Positions 1 to 8,583 of a stretch of DNA of 64,000 nt are shown in pieces. The stretch's first letter is position 1; each line of letters opens with the position of its first letter. The translations under genes and the position numbers were made by a program. Source of the stretch: Clostridiales bacterium (lineage in GTDB: Bacteria > Bacillota > Clostridia > Christensenellales > Borkfalkiaceae); contig SVIO01000003.1 of NCBI GenBank assembly GCA_015069465.1, forward strand, positions 89,530-153,529, read 5' to 3'. The notes under the pieces were generated by a model. It was not told where the DNA came from and did no database searches. It saw only the letters and a program-made list of their open reading frames with translations.

Positions 1-24
1 GAAAAACGGAAAAAGAGAGAAAAA

Positions 25-1374
25 ATGGAACAGTTAAATGCTAAAAAATCAAAATTTGATTATTCTTGGGTTATTATAGCCGTTTGCTTTTTAGTTGTTG
101 GTGTATCGCTTGGATTTTGTTCAAGTGGCAGAACAATGTATCTTAACGCAATAACAGAAGCGCTTGGTTTTGGTCGTGGTGCGTTTTCGCTTAACGACAC
201 CTTTAGGTTTGCTTCAACAACTATTATCAACATTTTCTTTGGTACGCTTGTAAATAAGTTTGGTATCAAAAAACTTGTTTGCGCAGGGTTTATGTGCTTA
301 ATCTCTTTTGCACTTATCAATTCTTATGCCGACCAATTGTGGCAATTTTATATCGGTGGAATATTGCTCGGCGTTGGTCTTGCTTGGACAAGCACCACAA
401 TGGTTGGCGCAGTTATAAACATTTGGTGCAAAGAAGAGAATAGAGGTAAATTTACAGGCTTAATTCTTTCAGCAAATGGGCTTTTCGGTGCTATTGCCGT
501 TCAAATTATTTCACCTATCATTTATCAAGAAGGCAATGCTTTTGGTTATCGTGATTCTTATAGGCTAGTTGCCATTATTCTTGCAGTTGTGCTTGCTCTT
601 GTTGTTATATTCTTAAAAGATAGGCCAAAGGGTGCAGAGAAAACGGTTATAAAGAAAAAAGTTAAAAAAGCACGTGGTCGTGGCTGGGTTGGTATGGAAT
701 ATAAATCTATTGTTAAAAAACCATATTTTTACCTTGCTTGTGCGTGCATAGCACTTACGGGAATGACTCTTCAAGGGCTTGGTGGCATTGCCACCCCACA
801 CATGTATGACGTTGGACTTGCAAAGCCTCTTGTCGCAAGCATTACGTCGCTTTCAAGCCTTATTATGATGTTTACTAAGATATTTATAGGCTTTATGTAT
901 GACAAAAAGGGTATAAGAATAACGATGAACATTTGCTTTATTTGTTCGTTTATTTCTCAAATTTCCTTGGTGGCTATTACGAACACTCCTCTTGGAATTG
1001 GGCTTGCTTACGGAAGAATTGTTTTTGCTGCAATTGCTCTTCCACTTGAAACGGTTATGCTTCCACTTTATGCAAGCGAACTTTTCGGAAACAAAAGTTA
1101 TATGAGTGTTCTCGGTGTGTTCACTGCTGTAAACTATGCTGGCTATGCCGTGGGCGCACCTTTTGGAAACTTGATTTTTGACATTACGGGAAGTTATAAT
1201 ATTGCATTTATCATTTTTGGCTCATTAATGCTTTTTATTGCTATTTCAATGCAATTTGTTGTTAAAGCATCAAGAAAAGATAGAGCACTTATCGAACAAG
1301 AAGAAAATACAGAAGCAACTTGTGAAAAGAAAAAACCAAGTTTGTTTAAAGAATTAAATGGAATAAAAAAGTAA
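25..1374 (+). CDS. MFS transporter, OFA (oxalate/formate antiporter-like) family
   Basis: A 449-residue inner-membrane transporter with about twelve hydrophobic segments in two six-helix halves separated by a basic loop (near residues 205-230). The order and spacing match major facilitator transporters of the oxalate/formate antiporter group, which exchange or import small carboxylates; the substrate cannot be read from the sequence. The start is the ATG after a purine-rich stretch (aaaagagaga). The tail is charged and ends Ile-Lys-Lys-stop. The last sense codons form A AAA AAG immediately before the TAA, a classic -1 slippery heptamer, and the -1 frame adds 27 residues that look like one more membrane segment (see findings). 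No partner gene lies downstream; a hairpin terminator follows. Confidence 0.85.
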   Translation: MEQLNAKKSKFDYSWVIIAVCFLVVGVSLGFCSSGRTMYLNAITEALGFGRGAFSLNDTFRFASTTIINIFFGTLVNKFGIKKLVCAGFMCLISFALINSYADQLWQFYIGGILLGVGLAWTSTTMVGAVINIWCKEENRGKFTGLILSANGLFGAIAVQIISPIIYQEGNAFGYRDSYRLVAIILAVVLALVVIFLKDRPKGAEKTVIKKKVKKARGRGWVGMEYKSIVKKPYFYLACACIALTGMTLQGLGGIATPHMYDVGLAKPLVASITSLSSLIMMFTKIFIGFMYDKKGIRITMNICFICSFISQISLVAITNTPLGIGLAYGRIVFAAIALPLETVMLPLYASELFGNKSYMSVLGVFTAVNYAGYAVGAPFGNLIFDITGSYNIAFIIFGSLMLFIAISMQFVVKASRKDRALIEQEENTEATCEKKKPSLFKELNGIKK

Positions 1375-1525
1375 GTTCTACAGTAGGCTATTCACTTTTT
1401 GGTGCAGTTCTTTCGCTTGCACTTTTAATTGGTGTATTAGTTATTTGCTTATAGATAAGAAAAAAAATAAATAGAAAAAAAGAGTGGTTTAGGACGTTTC
1501 TCTTAGGGATTTTTTAGACAATATA

Positions 1526-1560
1526 AAAGGATAGCGAAATTTCGCTATCCTTTCCTTTTT
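1526..1560. terminator. Bidirectional intrinsic terminator (28-bp perfect palindrome)
   Basis: Arms of 14 bases at 1526-1539 and 1540-1553 are perfectly complementary, with a T-rich run to 1560 on the plus strand and A-rich sequence on the other side. It lies between the convergent transporter and lipoprotein genes. Confidence 0.8.
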
Positions 1561-1571
1561 GATTTGCAAAA

Positions 1572-1603
1572 CACACGACTTTGCAGAGCAAAGTATAGTG
1601 TGC
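1572..1603. other. Short hairpin (cacac-actttgc / gcaaagt-gtgtg)
   Basis: A nested inverted repeat between the terminator and the end of the lipoprotein gene. The inner stem actttgc/gcaaagt is perfect and the outer stem is cacac/gtgtg. It may add to termination of the minus-strand gene. No coding potential is seen here. Confidence 0.4.
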
Positions 1604-1621
1604 TACACTTGTTTTCATTTT

Positions 1622-2365
1622 TTAGTTATAATTCCCCCATATAACTGCTAATTGCGTTGATTCATTGATATAATTCCAATAACTATCCCAACCACTAGGC
1701 TTGGTTGAGTTTTCACAAAATATTGTCAGATTTTCGCAAGCAAGGAATGGTAAATCCTTAAACTTATCAGTACTTGGTAAATTACCATTTACACCAATAG
1801 TAGTGCCACGTGTACCGTCTTCAATTTTAACAACCGTTGATGGTATATGTAATTCTTCTAAATACTTACAATAGCGAAAACTTCTTGCAGATATTTTTTC
1901 GCAACCAGACGTTAAATAAATCTTCTTTAATGATTTTGGCAAAGGCTCTGTGTTTTTTTCATTGGCGCTACCATAATCACTAAACAAATTTAGCACATCA
2001 TCTGTTGCTAAAGTTAATTTTTCAATGTTTGTACAACCTAAAAAATATGATGTAAACAAGGGAATAGAAGTAATAGAATTAGGTAAAACAACTTCTTTCA
2101 GATTTGTTTTATTCTTAAATGCTTCGTCTTTTATCCCTAAAACAGAAAGTCCATTAATTTTTTCGGCTATTTGCAATATTTCAATATCATCATTACAACC
2201 AGAAGCATAATAACAATCAATGGTTATACCATCAACAGACTTTCTAGTTTTTTGGTAAATTACACCATCTTTAACTGTTTCATTTGAATTACTGCAAGAA
2301 ACAAAACACAAAGAGCTAATCATTAAAACAAAAGCAAATAAAATAAAACTAATTTTTTTTGTCAT
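1622..2365 (-). CDS. Lipoprotein with BspA-like (LRR_5) leucine-rich repeats
   Basis: A secreted, membrane-anchored protein of 247 residues. The N-terminus is a lipoprotein signal (basic start, hydrophobic core, Phe-Val-Ser-Cys lipobox with Cys24). The mature part has irregular leucine-rich repeats of the BspA/LRR_5 kind, recognisable as NLKEVVLPNSITSIP and LEELHIPSTVVKI. Such proteins are cell-surface factors with adhesion or unknown roles. The start chosen is the ATG at 2365, which has GGAG nine bases upstream; an in-frame TTG 15 bases earlier overlaps that site and is unlikely. It is a single-gene unit. Confidence 0.75.
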   Translation of the reverse strand: MTKKISFILFAFVLMISSLCFVSCSNSNETVKDGVIYQKTRKSVDGITIDCYYASGCNDDIEILQIAEKINGLSVLGIKDEAFKNKTNLKEVVLPNSITSIPLFTSYFLGCTNIEKLTLATDDVLNLFSDYGSANEKNTEPLPKSLKKIYLTSGCEKISARSFRYCKYLEELHIPSTVVKIEDGTRGTTIGVNGNLPSTDKFKDLPFLACENLTIFCENSTKPSGWDSYWNYINESTQLAVIWGNYN

Positions 2366-2545
2366 ATATAATTTCTCCAATTTATAATTGAAAAAGTAGT
2401 TTTAAAATAAACCACTTATTATTTCCGCTGAAAAAACTAGAATTCTTAATATTCCTTATTTTTTATGTTGCCTATAAAAATTATATGTATAGATATTATA
2501 GCATACATAAAAAGTTTTATCAAGCAGTTTTGTGTGGATAAAAGA

Positions 2546-2572
2546 AAACTCGACTTATTAAAAGTCGAGTTT
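2546..2572 (-). terminator. Intrinsic terminator of the cysteine desulfurase-like gene
   Basis: An 11-bp stem (aaactcgactt / aagtcgagttt). Read on the minus strand it is followed by a T-rich run, so it ends transcription from the gene stopping at 2619. Confidence 0.7.
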
Positions 2573-2597
2573 CTGAACTATTTAATTTAAATCCCTA

Positions 2598-2615
2598 AGA
2601 GTGGCTAGCCACTCT
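2598..2615 (-). terminator. 18-bp perfect palindrome abutting the stop codon
   Basis: The sequence agagtggctagccactct is fully self-complementary and sits just beyond the minus-strand stop codon. On the plus strand it is followed by a T run. It probably helps termination or 3'-end stability. Confidence 0.5.
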
Positions 2616-2618
2616 TTT

Positions 2619-3743
2619 TTATTTTTTTACAATGTCTTTTAGGGCGTGGATAAGAAAAGAAAGTTCTCTTGAAGAGTTCTGCACGGCAAGGCTAACCCTA
2701 ATAAGCCCACCATCAAGCGTGCCAAGATGTTTATGCATTAGTGGTGCACAATGCAGTCCACCACGCACGGCTATATCGTAGTTTTTATTAAGAAAGTCTG
2801 CCACTTGCTCGCTTGAAAAATCCTTAACCGAAAAGGCAACGATGCCACTTTTATTTGGCTGAGAAAAAATGGTAATTTCACTTATTTGTTTTAGGCTTTC
2901 AATAAGTTTTTCGGTCATTGAAAGCATGTGAAGGGCAAAGTTTTCTCTATTTGCCATAACGTATTTAACACCTTCAAAAAGCGATGCGATTGCAGGTAGG
3001 TTAAGAGTGCCAGACTCTAGCCTTTCGGGATAGCAGGTGGGTTGAGAAAGGTTAAAAGACTCACTGCCTGTGCCACCATAAATTAACGGCTCTACATCTA
3101 CATCATCTTCGATTAGTAAAACCCCACTCGTCATAATTCCATAAAGCCCTTTATGTCCTGCTAGGGCAAGCATAGAAATATTGTTTTCTTTCATATCAAG
3201 GTTAATATGCCCACCACCTTGAGCGCCGTCAACCAAAAACAACAAGCCTTTTTCTTTAGCGAGTTTTCCTATCTCGCCGACAGGAAGTTCAAAGCCTGTC
3301 ACATTGGAAACGGCAGTGCAAACTATCATGTATGTAGTATCTTTAATTTTTTCTTTTATAGCGCTAACGATGTCCACTTTTTCATAAGGCTCTACTATAT
3401 CTAAAGTGATAAGTCCCTTTTCTTTTAGTGCAGAAAGTGGTCTAAGCACTGAGTTGTGCTCGTAAATGGTTGTAATTATATGCCCACCGACTTTTAGTGT
3501 GCCAAAAATAGCAATGTTAAGTGCTTCGGTGCAGTTTTTTGTAAATATAACTCTATCGCTCGTGCAAGAAAAATGCTCTGAAAAAGCGTTTCTAGTATTC
3601 ACGATGGTTTGCATGCCTGTAACCGAAAGCCTGTGGGCACTTCGACCTGGGTTTGCTGAAAGATAGCGAATAGTTGTTGTGGCGCAGTCTAAAACCGAGT
3701 GTGGCTTAAAACCACCGGTTGCAGAATTGTCAAAATATATCAT
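2619..3743 (-). CDS. Class V aminotransferase, EF2568-type cysteine desulfurase family protein
   Basis: A PLP-dependent fold-type I enzyme of 374 residues. Lys198 in AGHKGLYG is the expected Schiff-base lysine, and VDGAQ (171-175) holds the PLP-binding Asp. Cys332 in GGLHCAPL matches the conserved Cys of the EF2568 family, a subgroup of cysteine desulfurase-like proteins often found near selenium or sulfur-trafficking genes. It differs clearly from the second desulfurase in the window (IscS at 31183). The ribosome site is aaggggg, six bases before the ATG. It is divergent from a small Se/S-carrier-like gene 91 bases away, which suggests that protein accepts the sulfur or selenium it releases. 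That pairing is inference. Confidence 0.8.
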   Translation of the reverse strand: MIYFDNSATGGFKPHSVLDCATTTIRYLSANPGRSAHRLSVTGMQTIVNTRNAFSEHFSCTSDRVIFTKNCTEALNIAIFGTLKVGGHIITTIYEHNSVLRPLSALKEKGLITLDIVEPYEKVDIVSAIKEKIKDTTYMIVCTAVSNVTGFELPVGEIGKLAKEKGLLFLVDGAQGGGHINLDMKENNISMLALAGHKGLYGIMTSGVLLIEDDVDVEPLIYGGTGSESFNLSQPTCYPERLESGTLNLPAIASLFEGVKYVMANRENFALHMLSMTEKLIESLKQISEITIFSQPNKSGIVAFSVKDFSSEQVADFLNKNYDIAVRGGLHCAPLMHKHLGTLDGGLIRVSLAVQNSSRELSFLIHALKDIVKK

Positions 3744-3834
3744 AAAACCCCCTTAAAAAGCCGTCACAAAAAAATTTTAAATATAATATTATATTGTATA
3801 AAGCAAATATTGTTTTTATGCAAAGGAGAAAAAT

Positions 3835-4092
3835 ATGGATTATATAATAGTTGCATTTCGCTCTCGCTCACACACGATAAAGTTTGCAAACATTTTAAGA
3901 GAACAAGGCTTTGCAATGGAAATTATAAACACGCCAAAAGAAGCAGGGGTGGGGTGTGGCTTATCGGTTAAGTTTAGAAAAGAAAGTTTTGAAATGGCAA
4001 AACGGCTTGTGCTTATGGCAGGACTAACTACTTTTGCTGGATTTTTTAGCGTAAAAGAGATAGGGGGCAAGCGTTTTGTTAGAAGTGTTTAA
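3835..4092 (+). CDS. Putative Se/S carrier-like protein (DUF3343)
   Basis: A small soluble protein of 85 residues. It has the DUF3343 pattern: an N-terminal strand with an IIVAFRS-type motif, an IINTPKE segment, then a single conserved cysteine in GVGCGLSVKF (Cys41). Pfam describes the family as putative selenium/sulfur carriers. The start is the ATG with AAAGGAG seven bases upstream. A longer ORF on the same strand in another frame (3699-3971) has no ribosome site and is rejected. The neighbour is the divergent EF2568-type desulfurase, which supports a persulfide or selenide hand-off role without proving it. Confidence 0.8.
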   Translation: MDYIIVAFRSRSHTIKFANILREQGFAMEIINTPKEAGVGCGLSVKFRKESFEMAKRLVLMAGLTTFAGFFSVKEIGGKRFVRSV

Positions 4093-4199
4093 TTTTTTTG
4101 ACCATTTTTAATAGGGCATTTTGTTTATCGCAAATAAAATACTCTCTAAAATGCTTGTAAAAAACAAGCCATTGTGTTAAACTAATAATGGTAAAGTTT

Positions 4200-4826
4200 A
4201 TGAACAAAACAAAAGCAAAAGAAATAATAAATACGCTATCTAGTCAGTTTTTAGACAAGCCAGCGCTAAACTTTTCAACGCCGTTTGAACTTTTGGTGGC
4301 TGTGGTTTTATCTGCTCAGTGCACAGACCAAAGGGTAAACTTGGTAACAAGAGAGTTGTTTAAGGGGCATAACACGCCCGAAAAAATGCTTTTGCTTTCG
4401 CAAGAAGAACTTGAAAAATATATCTTTTCTTGTGGACTTTATCGTGCTAAGGCAGAGCATATTCTGTCTTTAAGCCGTGATATTATAGACAAGTTTAACG
4501 GACAAGTTCCAAGCACGTTAAAAGAGTTGCAAACACTTAGTGGCGTGGGCAGAAAAACTGCAAACGTTGTTTATAGCGTGGCTTTTAAGGGCGATGCTAT
4601 CGCCGTGGATACCCACGTATTTAGGGTTGCAAATAGAATAGGGCTAGCAAGTGCAAAAAGTCCCCTTCAAACCGAAAAGGGGCTTATGGAAATTTTAGAT
4701 AAAAAAGACTGGTCGAAAGCCCACCACTATCTAATTTATTTAGGAAGAAGTTATTGTAAAGCACAAAGACCTAACTGTGAAAATTGCCCAATAAAAGATT
4801 TGTGCGAAAAGAAAATAAAAAAGTAA
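4200..4826 (+). CDS. nth: Endonuclease III (base excision repair glycosylase/AP lyase)
   Basis: A DNA glycosylase that removes oxidised pyrimidines and nicks abasic sites. The helix-hairpin-helix LSGVGRKTANVV contains catalytic Lys119, followed by VDTHVFRV with catalytic Asp137. The C-terminus has the 4Fe-4S loop Cys-X6-Cys-X2-Cys-X5-Cys. The start at 4200 (MNKTKAKE) aligns best with family N-termini; an in-frame ATG at 4188 would add four residues, and neither has a clear ribosome site. It ends nine bases before obgE and is probably co-transcribed with it. Confidence 0.93.
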   Translation: MNKTKAKEIINTLSSQFLDKPALNFSTPFELLVAVVLSAQCTDQRVNLVTRELFKGHNTPEKMLLLSQEELEKYIFSCGLYRAKAEHILSLSRDIIDKFNGQVPSTLKELQTLSGVGRKTANVVYSVAFKGDAIAVDTHVFRVANRIGLASAKSPLQTEKGLMEILDKKDWSKAHHYLIYLGRSYCKAQRPNCENCPIKDLCEKKIKK

Positions 4827-4835
4827 AGGTGAATT

Positions 4836-6098
4836 ATGTTTGTAGATAGAGCATTGATAACAATTAAAGCAGGCGATGGTGGAAGTGGTATCACTTCTTT
4901 CATACACTATAAAGGCAAGGTGTCTGGTGGCCCAGACGGTGGCGATGGTGGTAAGGGTGGCGATGTTGTTTTCGTTGCCGATAAATCGCTAAATAGTTTG
5001 ATAGATTATTATTATAAAACCAAATACGTGGCAGAAAACGGCACTCAAGGTGGCTCTAAAAATTGCTTTGGTAAGGCTGGTGAGGACCTTGTTTTAAGAG
5101 TTCCACTTGGCACGGTTATTAGAGATAAAGAAACAGGCAACGTTATTGCCGACATGTTCACCGAAGGTCAAAGGAAGGTGGTTTTAGTCGGTGGTGATGG
5201 TGGCAAGGGTAACGCAAGGTTTGCCAATGCAAGAAGGCATACCCCACACTTTTCTCAAACGGGCGAAAAGACGGAAGCACATAGAGTTGTGTTAGAACTT
5301 AAAACCATTGCCGATGTTGGACTTGTTGGTTTTCCTAACGTAGGAAAGTCAACCATTTTAAGCAAGATTACAAGGGCAAGACCAAAGATTGCAAACTATC
5401 ACTTTACAACACTTTCTCCAAACCTTGGCATTGCCGAATATTACGATAATCAGTTTGTAGTTGCCGATATTCCAGGGCTAATCGAAGGTGCAAGCGAAGG
5501 TGCAGGGCTTGGCATAGAGTTTCTAAAGCACATTGAAAGGACAAGAATGCTCATTCACGTTGTGGATATTTCTGGCGTTGAAGAAAGAGACCCTTATGAT
5601 GATTTTGTTAAAATCAATACCGAACTAAAAAGTTATAGCAAAACGCTTTCAAAACTAAAACAAATCGTAGTTGCTAATAAGTGTGATATTTATGGTGCTG
5701 AAGAAAAATTAAAAGAGTTTAAGGAAAAAATCGGCAGAAAATATAGGGTAATACCTGTTTCTGCTATCACAGGTGAAGGGCTTGATAAACTTAAAAAAGT
5801 TATTTATGACACCCTTATAAAACTTCCACCTGTTAAGCCACTTGAGTATGAAGAGTTTAACTATACAAAACCAGATAAACTCGATTATGAAATTTACAAA
5901 GAAGGCGAAACCTTTATTATCGAAGGCACGCTTGTCGATGTGCTTAAGAGAAACGTTGTTATGGATGATATGCACTCGCTTGCATATCTTCACAAGGTTT
6001 TAAGGGATAGGGGCATTATAAAAGAACTTAGAAAAATGGGTGCAACTGATAAATCAACCGTTATTATAGGTGGCGAAGAATTCGAGTTCGTTGATTAA
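4836..6098 (+). CDS. obgE: GTPase Obg (large ribosomal subunit assembly)
   Basis: A 420-residue essential GTPase acting in 50S assembly and stress control. It has the Gly-rich Obg domain (residues 1-160), the G domain with GFPNVGKS (165-172), DIPGLIEGA, NKCD and SAITGEG motifs, and the C-terminal OCT domain found in Gram-positive Obg. Ribosome site: AAAGGTG before the ATG. It stands first in the obgE-yhbY-nadD/yqeK-rsfS order common in Firmicutes. Confidence 0.97.
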   Translation: MFVDRALITIKAGDGGSGITSFIHYKGKVSGGPDGGDGGKGGDVVFVADKSLNSLIDYYYKTKYVAENGTQGGSKNCFGKAGEDLVLRVPLGTVIRDKETGNVIADMFTEGQRKVVLVGGDGGKGNARFANARRHTPHFSQTGEKTEAHRVVLELKTIADVGLVGFPNVGKSTILSKITRARPKIANYHFTTLSPNLGIAEYYDNQFVVADIPGLIEGASEGAGLGIEFLKHIERTRMLIHVVDISGVEERDPYDDFVKINTELKSYSKTLSKLKQIVVANKCDIYGAEEKLKEFKEKIGRKYRVIPVSAITGEGLDKLKKVIYDTLIKLPPVKPLEYEEFNYTKPDKLDYEIYKEGETFIIEGTLVDVLKRNVVMDDMHSLAYLHKVLRDRGIIKELRKMGATDKSTVIIGGEEFEFVD

Positions 6099-6165
6099 GG
6101 CTATCTCGCACAATTTATGTAATAGCCTATATTAAGATTAAAATAAAATTTAAGGAAATAAAAAC

Positions 6166-6459
6166 ATGTTAACATCAAAAGAAAGAAGTGCTTTAAGGTC
6201 AATAGCACAAAAAATAGAACCTATTACTCAAGTAGGAAAATTAGGCGTAAACGATGCACTAATAGACAGCCTTGATAAAGCCATAGAAAAAAGAGAGATT
6301 ATAAAAATAACCGTTTTAGAAAACTCTGGGCTAGTTCCAAAAGAAGTTGGCTTTATCATTGCCGAAAAACTCGGTGCAGAATTCGTTTGTGCAACAGGCA
6401 GAAAATTAGTTTTCTATAGATTTAGTTCTAACCCAAAAGTAGAACACATCGTGTTTTAA
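6166..6459 (+). CDS. yhbY: YhbY family RNA-binding protein (CRM domain)
   Basis: A 97-residue single CRM-domain protein. Recognisable features are the N-terminal RSIAQKIEPITQVGKLG stretch and the ENSGLVPKEVGF segment before the terminal RNA-binding strand. YhbY associates with pre-50S particles, which fits its place directly after obgE. AAGGAA lies upstream of the ATG. Confidence 0.9.
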   Translation: MLTSKERSALRSIAQKIEPITQVGKLGVNDALIDSLDKAIEKREIIKITVLENSGLVPKEVGFIIAEKLGAEFVCATGRKLVFYRFSSNPKVEHIVF

Positions 6460-6484
6460 GAAAGAATTAGATTAAAATTCAAAA

Positions 6485-6515
6485 AAGGATAACGAGAGTT
6501 CGTTATCCTTTTATT
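6485..6515. terminator. Bidirectional intrinsic terminator
   Basis: An 11-bp stem (aaggataacga / tcgttatcctt) with a four-base loop and T-rich flank. The stop codon of the convergent minus-strand gene (6503-6505) is inside the right arm, so both genes share it. Confidence 0.8.
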
Positions 6516-7279
6516 TCTTCTCTGCCGAAAAGGCGACAAAATAGCGATAGGGTTATAAAAATGCAGGCGCATGTGATGTAATAAAATTTTATCACTACAA
6601 ACCAACTCATAAGCAAAAAGAAAATGCCAAACAATAGATATTTTTTTGAGTTTTTTCTTACAAAAAGTCTTGATAAAACATCGCTAAAAATAAAAGGCTT
6701 TGTTTTAGCTAGTAGCATTTCTTTTGGAAGGCAGTTTGTTTGATTTAACAGTTCATAAGTTTTATTTGCATCAATAAACTCTATTCTTCCATCAAACCTA
6801 GCAATAAAATCTAATAGTTCAGCGCTAGCACTCTCTCCAAAAATATACGCTTTATCTTTTTGGGTGATGCTATTAAAAACCCTAACGACATCGGTTTTTG
6901 TTATTCCATCAAAAGAAAAAATAATAAACACTGCACATTTTTGTTCTTCGATAAAAATTCCACCTTTTTTCTTTAGCGTTCTATAGCCACGCCTATTTAT
7001 AGCCCTTTCAAAAAGTTCTAAAGTCTTGTTTTTTTCTAATAAGCAAAGCGAACTGCACATGTTTTTAACGGCTTTATTTTTTTCTTTGTCTATGCTTTTT
7101 TTAGCCGACTTTTTCTTTATTTTATCAAGCGCAATCATAAAGACAGGGATTGCAATGCATGCCCCAAAAATTACCGAATATGGTCTGTCAACATAAAAAT
7201 TTATTATCAAAAAAGTGCTTATAAAACTTAAAAATGCAGTAAACGCACTATCTAAAATAGAGATAAAAGAAAGTTGCAT
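6503..7279 (-). CDS. Membrane protein of unknown function with a soluble central domain
   Basis: A 258-residue protein I cannot name. Two hydrophobic segments (about residues 8-30 and 35-52) are followed by a Lys-rich stretch, a soluble alpha/beta domain of about 130 residues, and two more membrane segments near the C-terminus (about 215-250). The central domain (GGIFIEEQKCAVFIIFSF, then IEFIDANKTYELL) faintly resembles the restriction-endonuclease-like folds in some membrane-linked Mrr-type proteins, but I cannot identify a complete catalytic motif. AAAGGA is upstream of the ATG. It is divergent from nadD. Confidence 0.6.
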   Translation of the reverse strand: MQLSFISILDSAFTAFLSFISTFLIINFYVDRPYSVIFGACIAIPVFMIALDKIKKKSAKKSIDKEKNKAVKNMCSSLCLLEKNKTLELFERAINRRGYRTLKKKGGIFIEEQKCAVFIIFSFDGITKTDVVRVFNSITQKDKAYIFGESASAELLDFIARFDGRIEFIDANKTYELLNQTNCLPKEMLLAKTKPFIFSDVLSRLFVRKNSKKYLLFGIFFLLMSWFVVIKFYYITCACIFITLSLFCRLFGREEIKG

Positions 7280-7411
7280 AATCTATCCTTTTTCGTATAG
7301 GTTTTTTCTATACAATATAGTTTTTTTATATAATTGCCATTAAAAGTATAAATTATACAAAAAATAGAGATTTTCTTTTATTACTCTTTAAGGTAAATTG
7401 ACTAAAAAATA

Positions 7412-7447
7412 TTGATTTTATTTACAAAATATGCAATAATATAAGTA
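7412..7447 (+). promoter_or_regulatory. Promoter of nadD-yqeK, probably leaderless
   Basis: TTGATT (7412-7417), 17-base spacer, AATAAT (7435-7440), then only six bases to the ATG at 7447. There is no ribosome site, so the transcript would start at or within a base or two of the start codon. Confidence 0.5.
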
Positions 7448-8568
7448 TGAAAAAGATTGCTATATTCGGTGGAACTTTTAACCCCGTTCACAGCGAGCAC
7501 GTTTCACTTGTTAAAAGTGCTATAACCGAACTCGGCTTGGACAAGTTAATAGTTATGCCAACTTACATTTCTCCACATAAAACAAGTTCTCCAGCACCAG
7601 CCGAAGACAGACTGGCAATGCTTAAACTTGCGTTTAACGATGTGGAAAAGGTTGAGATTAGCGATTATGAAATCTTAAAAAAGGGCAAAAGTTACACTTA
7701 TCAAACGATAGAGCATTTTTATGATAAAGACACCACCCTTTATTTTTTGGTGGGTGGGGATATGCTTATCGACTTTAAAAGGTGGAAATATCCAGAGCGA
7801 ATTTTGGCGTGCGCAACCCTTGCCGTTTTTTCTAGGGAAAAGGTTTTTGTTGATTATCAAAAAGAGCAAGACTATTTTATAAAAAACTTTAATAAAGAGT
7901 TTGTTCGTTTAAGATACGAGGGAAAAGACTATTCTTCAACAAAGATAAGAACTTATTTTAGGCTAAATATCCCTCTTGGCGATTTAATGCCAAAACTCGT
8001 TTGCGAATACGTGCAAAAAAACAAGGTTTACACGCCTGATATATATGAAAGTTTTATTCTTAAAACCTTGCCACCACATAGAATAAAGCACACGGCAGAC
8101 GTGGTTATAACTGCGCTTAGAAAGGCAAGGGAACTAGGCTTAGACCAAGAAAAAGTTAGAATTTCGGCAACGCTTCACGACTCGGCAAAATACTTAAACC
8201 CACAAGAAGAAAAAGGTTTTTGCCCACCAAAAGATGTGCCAAGCCCCGTAATGCACGCATTTTTGGGTGCATATGTTGCTGAAAAATATCTAGGAATAAC
8301 CGATAAGGAAATTATCGATGCAATACGCTATCATACTTCTGGAAAAGCAGATATGACGACTTTGGGAAAACTAATTTTTGTTGCCGATATGATTGAAGAA
8401 GGAAGAGATTACGAAGGTGTGGATAAACTTCGTGACTTATATGAAAATTCTGATTTTGAAGTGTGCTTTAGAGAGTGCTTAAAAGAAGAATTTGTGCATT
8501 TAATAAACAAAAAAGCAAGCATTTATCACGAAACAATAAATGCTATAAACTATTACATAGAAAAATAA
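7447..8568 (+). CDS. nadD: Fused nicotinate-nucleotide adenylyltransferase (NadD) and YqeK HD phosphohydrolase
   Basis: A 373-residue bifunctional protein. Residues 1-190 are NadD, which adenylates nicotinate mononucleotide in NAD synthesis: GGTFNPVH with His15 and His18 of the nucleotidyltransferase motif, and STKIR (164-168). In the second motif the usual small residue before His18 is Glu (HSEH). Residues 200-373 are a YqeK-type HD domain, a family with diadenosine tetraphosphate hydrolase activity, with His211/His215 and His244-Asp245 visible. In most Firmicutes these are two adjacent genes. The start is the ATG at 7447, apparently leaderless. Confidence 0.93.
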   Translation: MKKIAIFGGTFNPVHSEHVSLVKSAITELGLDKLIVMPTYISPHKTSSPAPAEDRLAMLKLAFNDVEKVEISDYEILKKGKSYTYQTIEHFYDKDTTLYFLVGGDMLIDFKRWKYPERILACATLAVFSREKVFVDYQKEQDYFIKNFNKEFVRLRYEGKDYSSTKIRTYFRLNIPLGDLMPKLVCEYVQKNKVYTPDIYESFILKTLPPHRIKHTADVVITALRKARELGLDQEKVRISATLHDSAKYLNPQEEKGFCPPKDVPSPVMHAFLGAYVAEKYLGITDKEIIDAIRYHTSGKADMTTLGKLIFVADMIEEGRDYEGVDKLRDLYENSDFEVCFRECLKEEFVHLINKKASIYHETINAINYYIEK

Positions 8569-8583
8569 AGGAAGGAATTAAAA

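Noticed and set aside
3699..3971. A 90-residue plus-strand ORF overlapping the Se/S-carrier gene in another frame
   Set aside because: No ribosome site, no family resemblance, and it overlaps two well-supported genes.
4150..4171. A hairpin gcttgt/acaagc before nth as a terminator
   Set aside because: The stem is only six pairs and no T run follows.
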